Positions 16,501 to 25,028 of a stretch of 64,000 bases of DNA are shown here, one piece after another (position 1 is the first letter of the stretch; each line of letters opens with the position of its first letter). Where the stretch lies: the NCBI RefSeq assembly GCF_023516495.1, contig NZ_JAMGBC010000001.1, positions 1 to 64,000 of the forward strand, written 5' to 3'. This stretch comes from Sphingomonas anseongensis (GTDB lineage Bacteria; Pseudomonadota; Alphaproteobacteria; Sphingomonadales; Sphingomonadaceae). The notes beneath the pieces are model-generated. The model was not told the DNA's origin and did no database searches. It saw only the letters and a program-made list of their open reading frames with translations. The translations under genes were made by a program, and so were the position numbers.

Positions 16501-17160
16501 ATGGGGACGAAGCTGCTTGGGAGGCTGACGCTATATTATGTTGCGATCGCCGTAATCGTGTTCGTCGCCGTGCAGATATGGCCGGAGTTTAGGAATTACC
16601 TGCCCGTAGGCGGCGTCGAGCAGCTCATCAGCCAGCCGAGCAAGAACCCGCTCCAGGGAGATGCAATCCACGCGCAGCATGTGGCGAACCTCGGCCAGAG
16701 CCTGTTCTGGCTCATTGTCGCGATCATCGGCGCGTTCCTCTGCTCGCTGCCAGTCAGCTGGGTCTACATGGCGGTGCGGAGCGGCGAGGAATATGACCAG
16801 TCGCTGGTGCACACGATCCTGGTGCTTCCGATGGTCGTCACCGGAATTGTCATCGTCGTCCAGAACTCCCTAGCCCTCGCCTTTTCGCTCGCAGGCATTG
16901 CCGGCGCGGTGCGCTTCAGGAACTCCCTCAAGAGCTCAGGCGACGCCCTGTTCATCCTGCTCGCGGTCGGTATCGGGCTCTCGGCCGGCATCGGCGCCGT
17001 CGAACTGGCCGCAGTCATGAGCATCATGCTCAGCTACTGCTTCACCATGCTGTGGATGGCGGAATATGGCGAGAAAGCGGGTATGAAGCGCTATCTCGCC
17101 GACTTCGACGGGATCGACCATTCTGCGCCTCCGGAACCGCCGAAGAAAAAGAAGAAATAA
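16501..17160 (+). CDS. DUF4956 membrane protein
   Basis: 219 residues. Transmembrane stretches are visible near 11-29 (VAIAVIVFVAVQIW), 68-92, 106-128 and 150-180. The middle contains GIAGAVRFRNSLKSSGDALFI, the most conserved block of DUF4956. The tail is soluble and ends in five lysines. The function is not established. In other bacteria DUF4956 genes sit beside VTC-domain polyphosphate polymerases, and here the neighbour is a PPK2 kinase in the same apparent operon, so a role in polyphosphate handling at the membrane is inferred. A GGGGGAGGA ribosome site precedes the ATG. Confidence 0.85.
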   Translation: MGTKLLGRLTLYYVAIAVIVFVAVQIWPEFRNYLPVGGVEQLISQPSKNPLQGDAIHAQHVANLGQSLFWLIVAIIGAFLCSLPVSWVYMAVRSGEEYDQSLVHTILVLPMVVTGIVIVVQNSLALAFSLAGIAGAVRFRNSLKSSGDALFILLAVGIGLSAGIGAVELAAVMSIMLSYCFTMLWMAEYGEKAGMKRYLADFDGIDHSAPPEPPKKKKK

Positions 17161-17318
17161 CGCTTGCCGAGCGACAGATCGGGCCGGATCCGAAACAACC
17201 GGGGCGGCCAAGGCGAGTTATCGTTTGGCACGCCTTGTCCGGTTTTGCTTGAAACGCCCTCTGGCATTGCCGATATTGGCTTCGGGAGCACGGGCCCTTA
17301 GCCCGTCCGATAGGAGAA

Positions 17319-18077
17319 ATGATGCAGAACCAGTTTGACCCGCGCAGCACTACGAACAGTAGTGGCGGTGTGAACACGGCGACAGTCGGTGTTCCGCGCG
17401 CCGCGCGCGATGCGGGCCTTCGGTCCTACATGCTGTCAGTTTACAATTATATGGCGTCCGGCGTCCTTCTGACGGGCATCGTGGCGCTATTGTTCGCGCC
17501 TTATGCCCAGGGCGTGCTTCTCAACCAGGCCGGCACCGGGATGAGCCCGCTGGGCTGGCTGATCACTCTTTCGCCGCTCGGCTTCATCCTGGCGATGAAC
17601 TTCGGGCTCCACCGGATGCAGACCCGGACTCTGCAGATGCTCTTCTGGGCATTTGCGGCCGTGATGGGCCTGTCGATGTCGACAATCTTCATCGCCTACA
17701 CCGGAACCTCCATCGCCCAGACCTTCTTCGCGGTGGCCGCCGGCTTCGCCGGGCTGAGCCTTTACGGCTACACGACCAAGCGCGACCTTTCGGGAATGGG
17801 CACGTTCCTGATCATGGGCGTGGTGGGGCTGCTGGTCGCGATGCTGATCAACCTGTTCCTGCAGTCCGCGGCGATGATGATGGCAATCAGCGCCATCGGC
17901 GTGCTGCTGTTCGCGGGCCTGACCGCCTACGATACGCAGAAGATCAAGAGCATGTACGCCTATGTCGCCGGAAGCGACATGATGGGCAAAGTCGTGATCA
18001 TGGGGGCGCTGAACCTCTATCTCGACTTCGTGAACATGTTCATGTTCCTGCTGCAGTTCATGGGCAACCGCCGTTAG
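17319..18077 (+). CDS. Bax inhibitor-1/YccA family membrane protein
   Basis: 252 residues with a soluble N-terminus of about 35 residues and seven hydrophobic segments, ending in the family's conserved last helices (AGLTAYDTQKIKSMY and LNLYLDFVNMFMFLLQFMGNRR). The family includes YccA, which modulates FtsH, and YetJ, a pH-sensitive calcium leak; which role applies here is unknown. AGGAG at 17312-17316 is only two bases from the first ATG but five from the second, so 17322 may be the true start. A small ACGGGC hairpin lies in the leader. A strong terminator follows. Confidence 0.92.
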   Translation: MMQNQFDPRSTTNSSGGVNTATVGVPRAARDAGLRSYMLSVYNYMASGVLLTGIVALLFAPYAQGVLLNQAGTGMSPLGWLITLSPLGFILAMNFGLHRMQTRTLQMLFWAFAAVMGLSMSTIFIAYTGTSIAQTFFAVAAGFAGLSLYGYTTKRDLSGMGTFLIMGVVGLLVAMLINLFLQSAAMMMAISAIGVLLFAGLTAYDTQKIKSMYAYVAGSDMMGKVVIMGALNLYLDFVNMFMFLLQFMGNRR

Positions 18078-18100
18078 GCGGACGCCTTAAGCGAAACGGA

Positions 18101-18128
18101 AGGGCCGGCGGAAACGCCGGCCCTTTTT
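18101..18128 (+). terminator. rho-independent terminator after the Bax inhibitor-1 gene
   Basis: A perfect 10-bp stem (AGGGCCGGCG / CGCCGGCCCT) with a GAAA tetraloop, followed by a run of five T. Confidence 0.92.
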
Positions 18129-18137
18129 CATTATGGC

Positions 18138-18998
18138 CTAGGCCAGGTGACGCTTGAAGAAAGCGACCGTTCGGCCCCACGCCAGGGTTGCAGCCGCCTT
18201 GTCGTAGCGTTCCACCGAGGTGTCGTTGTTGAAGGCGTGATTAGCGCCGTCGTACAGATAGAAGCGGACGGTTTTCCCCGTCGCCCGAAGCGCCTCGACC
18301 CAGGGAAAGGACGTGCGGTTGACTCGATCGTCCAGCCCGGCGTCATGGATCAGCATCGCCGCTTCGACCTTCGGCGCTTCGGCGGGGTCGGGAGCAGGTC
18401 CGTAATAGGGAACGCCGGCGTCCAGCTTGTCGCCGGCCGCGACCGCCAGCCGGTTGACGAACCCACCGCCCCAGCAGAATCCGACGGCGCCGACCTTTCC
18501 GCCCCGGCTCGATTTCGAGAGCTCATCGATTATAGCAACCGCGTCCGACACGGACTTGGCGAGGTCGAGCTTGCCGATCGCGTCGCGCGCTGCATCCTCG
18601 TTGGACGGCGTGCCGCCGGAGGGCGAGAGGAAGTCGGCAGCCACCCCCCGGTAGCCGGCAAGCGCAATTCGGCGAGTGACGTCGCGGATATGCTCGTTGA
18701 GGCCGCGGTTCTCGTGGATGACGATCACGGTGGGCTTCAGCGAACGCGTGCGCGGTTCGGCGACGTAGGCGCTGTAACCGTTGGCGAGCTTCTGCACGCG
18801 CGTCGTCAGCCGCTTGTCGTCGGCCGGGACAATCGCAGCAGCGGCAGGGGAGGCGGCGATCGATCCGATCAGCGCTTCGGCCGCGGCGACGCTCCCGGCA
18901 ATGGCAGCCATCCGGCGAATGAAGACACGACGGTCCATGCCCTCATGGGTGAAGCGGTCATAGAGGTCGATCGCCTGGTGGCGGGTCTGCGGGTCCAT
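18138..18998 (-). CDS. dienelactone hydrolase family protein, Tat-exported
   Basis: 286 residues. The N-terminus carries a twin-arginine motif (DRRVFIRRM, residues 22-30) followed by an Ala-rich hydrophobic stretch to about 55, so export by Tat is predicted. The alpha/beta-hydrolase core has the Cys-type nucleophile elbow GFCWGGG (Cys176) characteristic of dienelactone hydrolases, an Asp in HDAGLDDRV (about 224) and His255 in DGANHAFN. Classical dienelactone hydrolases are cytosolic enzymes of chlorocatechol breakdown. The exported form with no aromatic pathway nearby suggests a different ester substrate. Confidence 0.9.
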   Translation of the reverse strand: MDPQTRHQAIDLYDRFTHEGMDRRVFIRRMAAIAGSVAAAEALIGSIAASPAAAAIVPADDKRLTTRVQKLANGYSAYVAEPRTRSLKPTVIVIHENRGLNEHIRDVTRRIALAGYRGVAADFLSPSGGTPSNEDAARDAIGKLDLAKSVSDAVAIIDELSKSSRGGKVGAVGFCWGGGFVNRLAVAAGDKLDAGVPYYGPAPDPAEAPKVEAAMLIHDAGLDDRVNRTSFPWVEALRATGKTVRFYLYDGANHAFNNDTSVERYDKAAATLAWGRTVAFFKRHLA

Positions 18999-19002
18999 GG
19001 CG

Positions 19003-19638
19003 CTACGCCGGCTGCGGCTGGGCGGGCTGCATCTGTGCCTGTGCGCGATCGTCGGTTTCGGTCGCGCGCTTATAAGCGTCCCGAGTGGTCAGCCGGTCGC
19101 GGTATCGAAGGAAGCTGTCCTTCTCCGGAAGCATTCCGAACTGCAGCGGGAACATGACCTGCGAGCCGACATAGACGTCGGCGGCCGTGAAGCGATCGCC
19201 ACAGACATAGTTGCGGTGGCTGAACAGCTCATCGAGCAAGGCGACGACTTTGTCGAAATTGCCATAGCCGAACATGCGCTCACGCTCGGGCGTCGGGACC
19301 CAGCCCATGGCCTGGTTCGAAACCGCGGCCTCGACCGGGCCGGCGGCATAGAAGAGCCACCTATAATAATCGGCCTTTTCGTCGTCGCGAGGGCCAAGTC
19401 CCGCTCCGGGAAAGACATCGGCGAGATAGGCGCAGATCGCCGCGCATTCGGTGACGACATGGCTGCGGTGCTTGATTGCGGGCACCTTGCCCATCGGGTT
19501 GACCGCCAGATAGCGCTCGCTCTTCATCTGGTCATAGCCGATGATTTCGGTGTCGTAGGGCTGGCCGACCTCCTCGAGCATCCAGCGGACGATCCGTCCG
19601 CGCGACTGCGGATTGGTGTAGAAAACCAGATCGGACAT
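19003..19638 (-). CDS. glutathione S-transferase family protein
   Basis: 211 residues from the ATG at 19638, with AGGAGG six bases upstream; the longer frame to 19830 lies over the next gene. The thioredoxin-like N-terminal domain begins DLVFYTNPQSRGRIVRWMLEE, with Ser/Arg rather than Cys at the usual active position. It contains the glutathione-contact loop MGKVPAI and the SNAIL-like segment VTECAAICAYL. The C-terminal helical domain has the N-capping motif FTAADVYVGS. The Gln/Pro/Ala-rich tail is probably unstructured. Substrate unknown. The stop lies only four bases before the dienelactone hydrolase start, so the two are likely co-transcribed. Confidence 0.9.
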   Translation of the reverse strand: MSDLVFYTNPQSRGRIVRWMLEEVGQPYDTEIIGYDQMKSERYLAVNPMGKVPAIKHRSHVVTECAAICAYLADVFPGAGLGPRDDEKADYYRWLFYAAGPVEAAVSNQAMGWVPTPERERMFGYGNFDKVVALLDELFSHRNYVCGDRFTAADVYVGSQVMFPLQFGMLPEKDSFLRYRDRLTTRDAYKRATETDDRAQAQMQPAQPQPA

Positions 19639-19651
19639 GGCAGGCCTCCTG

Positions 19652-20164
19652 TCAGCTCTCGTCCAGCGACTCCTGGAGCATTTCGAGCATACAGCGCAGG
19701 GCCTTGATTCGCACCGGGCCGCGGCCGGCGGGCCCGAAATGTTCGACGCGCTGGCGCGTCGCTTGGCCGCGGCGGGCAAGCGCCATGTGGACCAGGCCCT
19801 CCTCGTGCCCATCGCCAGCGGGTCCGGCAAAGCCGGTCACGCCGAGCGCGACGTCGGAGCACGAGCGTTCGAGTGCGCCTTCGGCCATCGCCCGGGCGAC
19901 CGCTTCCGACACGGCATCGTTATTGTCGAGAAGGCCGCGATCGATCCCGAGCAGCTCGGCTTTCGAATCCTTGGTGTAGGTGACGAAGCCGCGTTCGAAG
20001 CCGTGGCCCGCGCCCTCGATGTCGGTCAGAAGCGCGGCAAGCATTCCGCCGGTGCAGCTTTCCGCGGTCGCAATCTTCCAGCCTCGGTCGCACAACGCGT
20101 GCATCAGGCGCTCCGCCCGCTCATCCAGGTCGTCCGGAAGAGCGGGCTCGAGCGTTTCGCTCAT
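19652..20164 (-). CDS. pncC: CinA C-terminal family (nicotinamide-nucleotide amidase)
   Basis: 170 residues from the ATG at 20164, overlapping the stop of the M28 peptidase gene (ATGA). It matches the stand-alone CinA C-terminal domain, PncC, which deamidates nicotinamide mononucleotide in NAD salvage. Key motifs are TAESCTGGMLAALLTDIEG (Ser36, predicted nucleophile), FVTYTKDSKAELLG (Lys residues of the catalytic site) and GVTGFAGPAGDGH. The C-terminus (150-170) is a helical cap. The GST follows 13 bases later on the same strand. Confidence 0.9.
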   Translation of the reverse strand: MSETLEPALPDDLDERAERLMHALCDRGWKIATAESCTGGMLAALLTDIEGAGHGFERGFVTYTKDSKAELLGIDRGLLDNNDAVSEAVARAMAEGALERSCSDVALGVTGFAGPAGDGHEEGLVHMALARRGQATRQRVEHFGPAGRGPVRIKALRCMLEMLQESLDES

Positions 20165-21879
20165 CCGCGATCGCCTTTCGCCGGCGGCGGAGTGACCGAA
20201 GCGGCAGGAGCGGCCGTCTCGCCGCGCTCGGCGGCGGTGCGGTCGCGGGCCGCTCGGAACTCGCTGTCCGGGCTCCAGTTCGGCCAGTCGCGCGAATTTG
20301 CGAGATCGCGGCCGAGGTTGTGGAGAAGGTTCGCGTCCTCGGCCATGCCGCGGAAGTCCCAGCTCGCCGACCATTCGTCGCTCGGCTGGTGATAGTGCTT
20401 GTCGGTATATTCCTTGCTCAGCGCCTCGCCCCGCTTGGTGCCGCCATTCACGAGGTCGTTGCCGTCGCCGAAGCTGATTGCGGGCACGCCCACCTTGGCG
20501 AACGAGAAGTGATCCGAGCGGAAGAAATAACCGGCCTCCGGATGCGGATCCGGCGTGTAGTATCGGCCCTGCTTCTTCCCTTCAGCGACCAGCATGTCGA
20601 GAAGCTCGAGCTTCGCGTTGCCCGAGATCGTGAAATTCCTCGCCGGGCCATAGATAGCGCCGCCGTCCGTGTTGATGACGCCAGCGGTCTTGGCTGCTGG
20701 GAAGAGCGGGTTCTGAGCGTAATATTCGGATCCAAGCAGCCCTTTCTCCTCGGCAGTCACTGCCAGGAAGACGATGGAGCGGTCGGTGCGCGGCTCCTGT
20801 GCAAAGACCCGCGCTTGCTCGATCAGCTGCGCGGTGCCCGTCGCATTGTCGAGGCCGCCATTGTAGATCGTGTCGCCCGTTTCGTCGGGCTTGCCGATGC
20901 CCAGATGGTCCCAGTGCGCGCTGTAGATGACCGTCTCGTCCGGATGTGTCTTTCCCGGAAGCCAGCCAACCACATTGTGAGAGGTGATCACGCCGACGTT
21001 GGCGGCGCCGTTCAGTGACAGGGCCGCCTTCAGCGGGACCGGCTTGAAGTCCTTCTTCTTCGCCGCCGCCTTCATCGCCTCGAAAGTCGTGCCGGACGCC
21101 GCGAAGATCTGCTCGGCCAAGCCCTTCTGGATCCAGCCCTCCAGGGGCGGATGCTCTGCTGTGGGCTTGTCGCGGACGATGTCGAACATCGTGTTCGTGT
21201 TAGAATTCTTGACCGTGTTCCAGCCATAGCTTGCCGGCTCGGTTTCGTGGATCACGAGCACGCCGTCGGCGCCCTGCCGGGCGCCTTCCTCATATTTGTA
21301 GGTCCAGCGGCCGTAATAGGTCATGGCCTTGCCGCCGAAATCGCCTTCGCCGCCTTCGAAATCAGGGTCGTTGACCAGCACGACCATGATCTTGCCGTGC
21401 ATGTCCTGGCCCTTGAAATCGTCCCAGTTGCGTTCGGGCGCCTTCACTCCGTAGCCGGCGAAGACCAACTGGACGTGATTGAGGTCGAGACCCTTCACGC
21501 CCGTCATCGGCGCCCGGGCCGCAATCTGCTCGCCCTGCGTCAACGGGACGTCCTTGCCCGGCAGCGAAAGGGTCATCTTCGGGCTGTCGCTCCAGCTCGA
21601 CTGGAGGAGCGGGACGTTCTGGAACCAGCTGCGCTGGCCGTTCACCATGTCGCCGCCAGGCTGGGCGCCGGCGGCCTTGAAGGCGTCGGCGATGTAATTG
21701 ATCGTCTTTGTTTCGGCCCGGGTCGCCGGGCCCCGGCCTTCGAACGAATCGTCAGAGATCGTCTTGTCGATCGCCGACAGCCTCGCCGGGTCGAAGGGGC
21801 CCATTTGCTGGGCGATTGCGGGAACGGAGGTAAGCGCGATCGCGCTCGCCGCGAGCAAGCGGAAGCTGGAACAAGTCAT
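20161..21879 (-). CDS. M28 family metallopeptidase, exported
   Basis: 572 residues from the ATG at 21879, which has GGAGAGATCA just upstream; a start at 21903 is possible but has no signal-like sequence. A signal peptide ends at PAIAQ. A PA-domain-like insertion occupies about 130-230. The catalytic domain begins near 310 with zinc-ligand motifs in family order: SAHWDHLG (His/Asp), GGLDNATGTAQL (bridging Asp), AVTAEEKGLLGSEYYA (Glu-Glu), INTDGG, and a His in TDKHYHQPSDEW. M28 members are aminopeptidases or glutaminyl-peptide cyclases. The Pro/Ala-rich tail is probably flexible. Confidence 0.92.
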   Translation of the reverse strand: MTCSSFRLLAASAIALTSVPAIAQQMGPFDPARLSAIDKTISDDSFEGRGPATRAETKTINYIADAFKAAGAQPGGDMVNGQRSWFQNVPLLQSSWSDSPKMTLSLPGKDVPLTQGEQIAARAPMTGVKGLDLNHVQLVFAGYGVKAPERNWDDFKGQDMHGKIMVVLVNDPDFEGGEGDFGGKAMTYYGRWTYKYEEGARQGADGVLVIHETEPASYGWNTVKNSNTNTMFDIVRDKPTAEHPPLEGWIQKGLAEQIFAASGTTFEAMKAAAKKKDFKPVPLKAALSLNGAANVGVITSHNVVGWLPGKTHPDETVIYSAHWDHLGIGKPDETGDTIYNGGLDNATGTAQLIEQARVFAQEPRTDRSIVFLAVTAEEKGLLGSEYYAQNPLFPAAKTAGVINTDGGAIYGPARNFTISGNAKLELLDMLVAEGKKQGRYYTPDPHPEAGYFFRSDHFSFAKVGVPAISFGDGNDLVNGGTKRGEALSKEYTDKHYHQPSDEWSASWDFRGMAEDANLLHNLGRDLANSRDWPNWSPDSEFRAARDRTAAERGETAAPAASVTPPPAKGDRG

Positions 21880-21954
21880 TGATCTCTCCAAAGATGAGCG
21901 CACAACGCGCGCCCCAGCGGAAGGAGCCGGAGCTAGATGCAGACCTAACGTTAG

Positions 21955-24066
21955 TTAGCGAGCGCCTGGGATGGAACCCCCGGAGTCGCTTGAGGCAGTC
22001 GTCGCCGCGCCCTTCAGGCGAAAGCGGTCGAACCAGGCGAGGATCGCACTGGCCTTGGCGGCGGCCTGGCTTGGGCGCGACGCGATTCCGCCATGGCTGG
22101 CGCCCGGCACCTTGACGAAAGCGGTGGGAATGCCGCGGATCTGGAGCGCGGTATAATATTGCTCGGCCTCGCTGTCGGGCGTGCGGTAATCCTCGCTTCC
22201 GACGACGACGAGCGTCGGGGTCTTCACGTTGCCGACCAGGCTGAGCGGCGATCGCGCCCAATAACCCATCGGGTCTTCCCATGGCTTCTTCGCGAACCAG
22301 TAGGGCGCGTAATAGATGGCGCCGTCGGAGGTTAGGCCGAAGCTGGTCCAGTTGATGACAGGCTTCTGGGTGGCCGCGGCGCGGAAGCGGTCGGTCTTTC
22401 CGACGATCCACGCGGTCAGCACTCCGCCGCCCGATCCGCCGGTCACGAACAGATTGTTCGGATCGACGCTTCCGGTCGCGATAGCCGCGTCGACCGCGCT
22501 CATCAGGTCGTCATAATCGTGGCCGGGATAGGCCTTGTCGATCTGATTGGCGAATTCCTCCCCGTAGGACGTGGAGCCGCGCGGGTTGGTGTAGAGCACG
22601 ACATAGCCCGCGGCCGCGTAGAGCTGGTCATCGGTCGAGAAATTCGGCCCGTAGGCAGCGAACGGCCCGCCGTGGATTTCCAGGACCAGCGGATATTTCT
22701 TCGCCGGGTCGAAATCGGGCGGAGTGACCATCCACGCGTCTATGGGTCGCTGGTCGAAGCTCGACGTAACCGGAATCTTCCTGACCTCCGCCATCGCCTT
22801 GGATCCGAGCAGGCTGGAGTTGAGGCTGGTCAGCTTCCGAACGCCGCTTCCGCTGGCGATTCCTATATCCGACGGGTGCAAGGCGTCGCCAACGGTGACT
22901 GCGACGGCGCCGTTCCTGGCGACGCTGAAATCGCCACCGGCGTAGGGGCGGTCGATCTCGCTTCCGGTCAGGCCGGTCGCGACGGTGCGGATGGAGCCGT
23001 CGAGGCCGACCCGCTCAACCTTGTTGGTTCCCTGGTCCTCGACCGCGACATAGACGGAGCGGCTGTCCGCCGACCATTGCGGCCCGCCGACCGAGCGGTC
23101 GAGCGAAGAGGTCAGCACCTGCTCGCCCGACCCATCGATGTTCATCACGTAGAGGCGCGTGTTCTGGTAGCCGAGCTGGCGGTCGTCGAACCCGACATAA
23201 GCGATGCGGCGTCCGTCAGGCGACACGACCGGGCTTGCGTCCGGTCCTTGGCGGTCCGTTAGGGCGACCGGCGCTCCGCCGTCGATGCCGATGCGATAGA
23301 CTTCGCTGTTGACCGGCTCGCGCTCCCAGTTCTTCGAAAGGTTGGCGCTGAACAGGATCGACCGGCTGTCGGGCGTCCACGAAACCGGGCCGCCCGCATT
23401 GGTCGCACCGAAGGTCAGCTGGGTCGGAGCTCCTCCATCGGCCGGCACCCAGAAGATCTGCTCATAGCCCGGCTTCAGGTAACCGGCGCCGTCGGCCCGG
23501 TAGGTGACCGCATCGATGATCTCGAGCGGGTCAGCCCATTTGGCGCCTTCCGGCTTGTCCGGCGCCTTGCCGAGCTTGGGTCCGTCGTCGGGGACGAACA
23601 TCGAATAAGCAATCCGGCGTCCGTCCGGCGACCAGGCAATCGCCCCGGGGCTGTCGGGAAGGCCGGTGATCCGAGCGCTTTCGCCGCTCCCCATCCAGCG
23701 GACAAACAATTGCGGGCTTGCGCCTTCAGCGGCGACGTAGGCGAGCCGAGTTCCGTCCGGCGACCATCGCGGCGAGAAATAGGAGCCGCTTCCGGCGACC
23801 AGCGGGCGCTGCTGCCCCGTCGCCGCGTCGACGAGCCAGATGGTGCGCCGTGCCTTGTCGGTCATGATGTCGTTGGATTCGCGAACGTAAGCGATGGTTC
23901 GCCCGTCGGGGCTGATCTGCGGATCGGTCGCAACCTCGAGATTGAACAGGTCGCCGCCGGTGAAATAGCGGTTGGGCGCCGTCGCGGGCGCTGCAAGCGC
24001 CGGCGCACCGAGCGCGGTCGCGGCAAGAAGCATCGCCAGCGGCGAAACAAAGCGAATCGAAGTCAC
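21955..24066 (-). CDS. S9 family prolyl oligopeptidase-like peptidase, exported
   Basis: 703 residues from a GTG at 24066, which has GGAGGGGGA seven bases upstream and is followed directly by a signal peptide (ending ALAAP). The frame opens at 24162 but that extension is Arg-rich and has no ribosome site. Residues about 40-430 form a WD40-like beta-propeller (repeated SPDGRRIAY and WSPDG motifs); the C-terminal alpha/beta-hydrolase has GGSGGGVLTAW (nucleophile Ser), VVVGSEDYRTP (Asp) and GASHGG (His). These enzymes cut short peptides, often as acylaminoacyl or dipeptidyl peptidases. It lies behind the M28 gene's promoter region, on the same strand, with a 75-base gap. Confidence 0.93.
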   Translation of the reverse strand: MTSIRFVSPLAMLLAATALGAPALAAPATAPNRYFTGGDLFNLEVATDPQISPDGRTIAYVRESNDIMTDKARRTIWLVDAATGQQRPLVAGSGSYFSPRWSPDGTRLAYVAAEGASPQLFVRWMGSGESARITGLPDSPGAIAWSPDGRRIAYSMFVPDDGPKLGKAPDKPEGAKWADPLEIIDAVTYRADGAGYLKPGYEQIFWVPADGGAPTQLTFGATNAGGPVSWTPDSRSILFSANLSKNWEREPVNSEVYRIGIDGGAPVALTDRQGPDASPVVSPDGRRIAYVGFDDRQLGYQNTRLYVMNIDGSGEQVLTSSLDRSVGGPQWSADSRSVYVAVEDQGTNKVERVGLDGSIRTVATGLTGSEIDRPYAGGDFSVARNGAVAVTVGDALHPSDIGIASGSGVRKLTSLNSSLLGSKAMAEVRKIPVTSSFDQRPIDAWMVTPPDFDPAKKYPLVLEIHGGPFAAYGPNFSTDDQLYAAAGYVVLYTNPRGSTSYGEEFANQIDKAYPGHDYDDLMSAVDAAIATGSVDPNNLFVTGGSGGGVLTAWIVGKTDRFRAAATQKPVINWTSFGLTSDGAIYYAPYWFAKKPWEDPMGYWARSPLSLVGNVKTPTLVVVGSEDYRTPDSEAEQYYTALQIRGIPTAFVKVPGASHGGIASRPSQAAAKASAILAWFDRFRLKGAATTASSDSGGSIPGAR

Positions 24067-24139
24067 GTGAATCTCCCCCTCCGGAACGTGGGCCGGACGA
24101 TTCACCTTTCGGCGGCGCTCGGCAAGCCCGATGCGTCGG

Positions 24140-24565
24140 CTAGGCCGGCCGCTTCTCCACATTCGCCCCGAACGTGTAGACCAGCCTGCCGCCGAGCCAG
24201 CCGCCGAAGCCGAGCAGCGCCGCGCTGACGAAGCTCATGACGAGGCTCGCCGTACCTGGATCGAAATTCGCGGAAAGATTGGCTCGCCGCAGGTAAAGCG
24301 CGACACCGTAGCCGATCCACGCGAGGCCGACGGCTCCGACATGCTTCATCGCATGCGGGACCAGCGCCTGGTCGAGCCGGATGACGTCGGCCATTCCCGC
24401 CGCCATCGCCAGCAGCCCGCCGGCCAGACCGGCCGCCATCAGCACCGCGGCGATGTGCGTATCCTGGGTCATCCCTGCGACCCAGGCCAGGTCCGCTATC
24501 GTCGACGAAAGCAACAGGCCGAGCGGGAAGTGGACAAGCGCCGGATGGACGGGATGACCCAACAT
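24140..24565 (-). CDS. DUF2231 membrane protein
   Basis: 141 residues from the ATG at 24565; the longer open frame runs over the preceding gene. DUF2231 is recognised from the opening HPVHPALVHFPLGLL and four hydrophobic helices (about 10-28, 40-58, 78-95, 108-128). Its function is unknown; family members are often predicted to bind heme or sit in redox-linked membrane modules. It starts 8 bases after the stop of the 117-residue membrane protein and is therefore almost certainly co-transcribed with it. Confidence 0.88.
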   Translation of the reverse strand: MLGHPVHPALVHFPLGLLLSSTIADLAWVAGMTQDTHIAAVLMAAGLAGGLLAMAAGMADVIRLDQALVPHAMKHVGAVGLAWIGYGVALYLRRANLSANFDPGTASLVMSFVSAALLGFGGWLGGRLVYTFGANVEKRPA

Positions 24566-24573
24566 CGTGCGGA

Positions 24574-24927
24574 TCAGATGAAGTGGAATGCGCCGCAGAC
24601 CAGCAACAGGAAGCCGATTACCGCAACGCTCGCATGCGCCACAACGGCGCCCTTTGCCGGGGTCGCCTGGCGAAGATGGACGGAAGCAAGGTAAAAGCCG
24701 GCCAGAGCAGCGACGACCAGGATCAGAAGCGCGATCGGTACGACGCCCGTCGCGTAATCGCCGCCGCCGAGAACGACCATGCCGGTGAGCACCAGGCCGG
24801 TCGCTCCAAGCGCCGCGTGAAGCAGCGAAAGGCCCCAGGGTGCAAGCTTCCCGCGAAGAACGGAATTGGCCAGCACCAGGCCGCCCACGGCGCCGATGGC
24901 AAAAACGAGAATCGCAATATTCAGCAT
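24574..24927 (-). CDS. small four-helix membrane protein
   Basis: 117 residues, almost entirely hydrophobic, with four predicted helices (about 3-22, 29-52, 60-82, 95-115) and a His-containing last helix ending in GAFHFI. The family is not recognised with certainty. It is the first gene of the two-gene run with DUF2231 and is divergent from a SufR-like regulator, with an inverted repeat between them. An AGAGGGGAA ribosome site precedes the ATG. Confidence 0.82.
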   Translation of the reverse strand: MLNIAILVFAIGAVGGLVLANSVLRGKLAPWGLSLLHAALGATGLVLTGMVVLGGGDYATGVVPIALLILVVAALAGFYLASVHLRQATPAKGAVVAHASVAVIGFLLLVCGAFHFI

Positions 24928-24976
24928 GACGTTCCCCTCTGTTGAGCCCCGCGCGGTTGTGCCGCCGGCGCAGCTG

Positions 24977-25002
24977 CTTTGTCAACGTTATGGATTACAA
25001 AG
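24977..25002. promoter_or_regulatory. candidate operator between the SufR-like regulator and the membrane gene pair
   Basis: CTTTGT at 24977-24982 is mirrored by ACAAAG at 24997-25002, and 9 of 13 base pairs match over the whole 26-bp dyad. On the minus strand the left part contains TTGACA (24985-24980), a perfect -35 box for the membrane gene pair, although the expected -10 is poor. A repressor bound here would cover the divergent promoters. Confidence 0.45.
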
Positions 25003-25028
25003 TTGCCATGGCGGGGAGTAAGGCTAGA

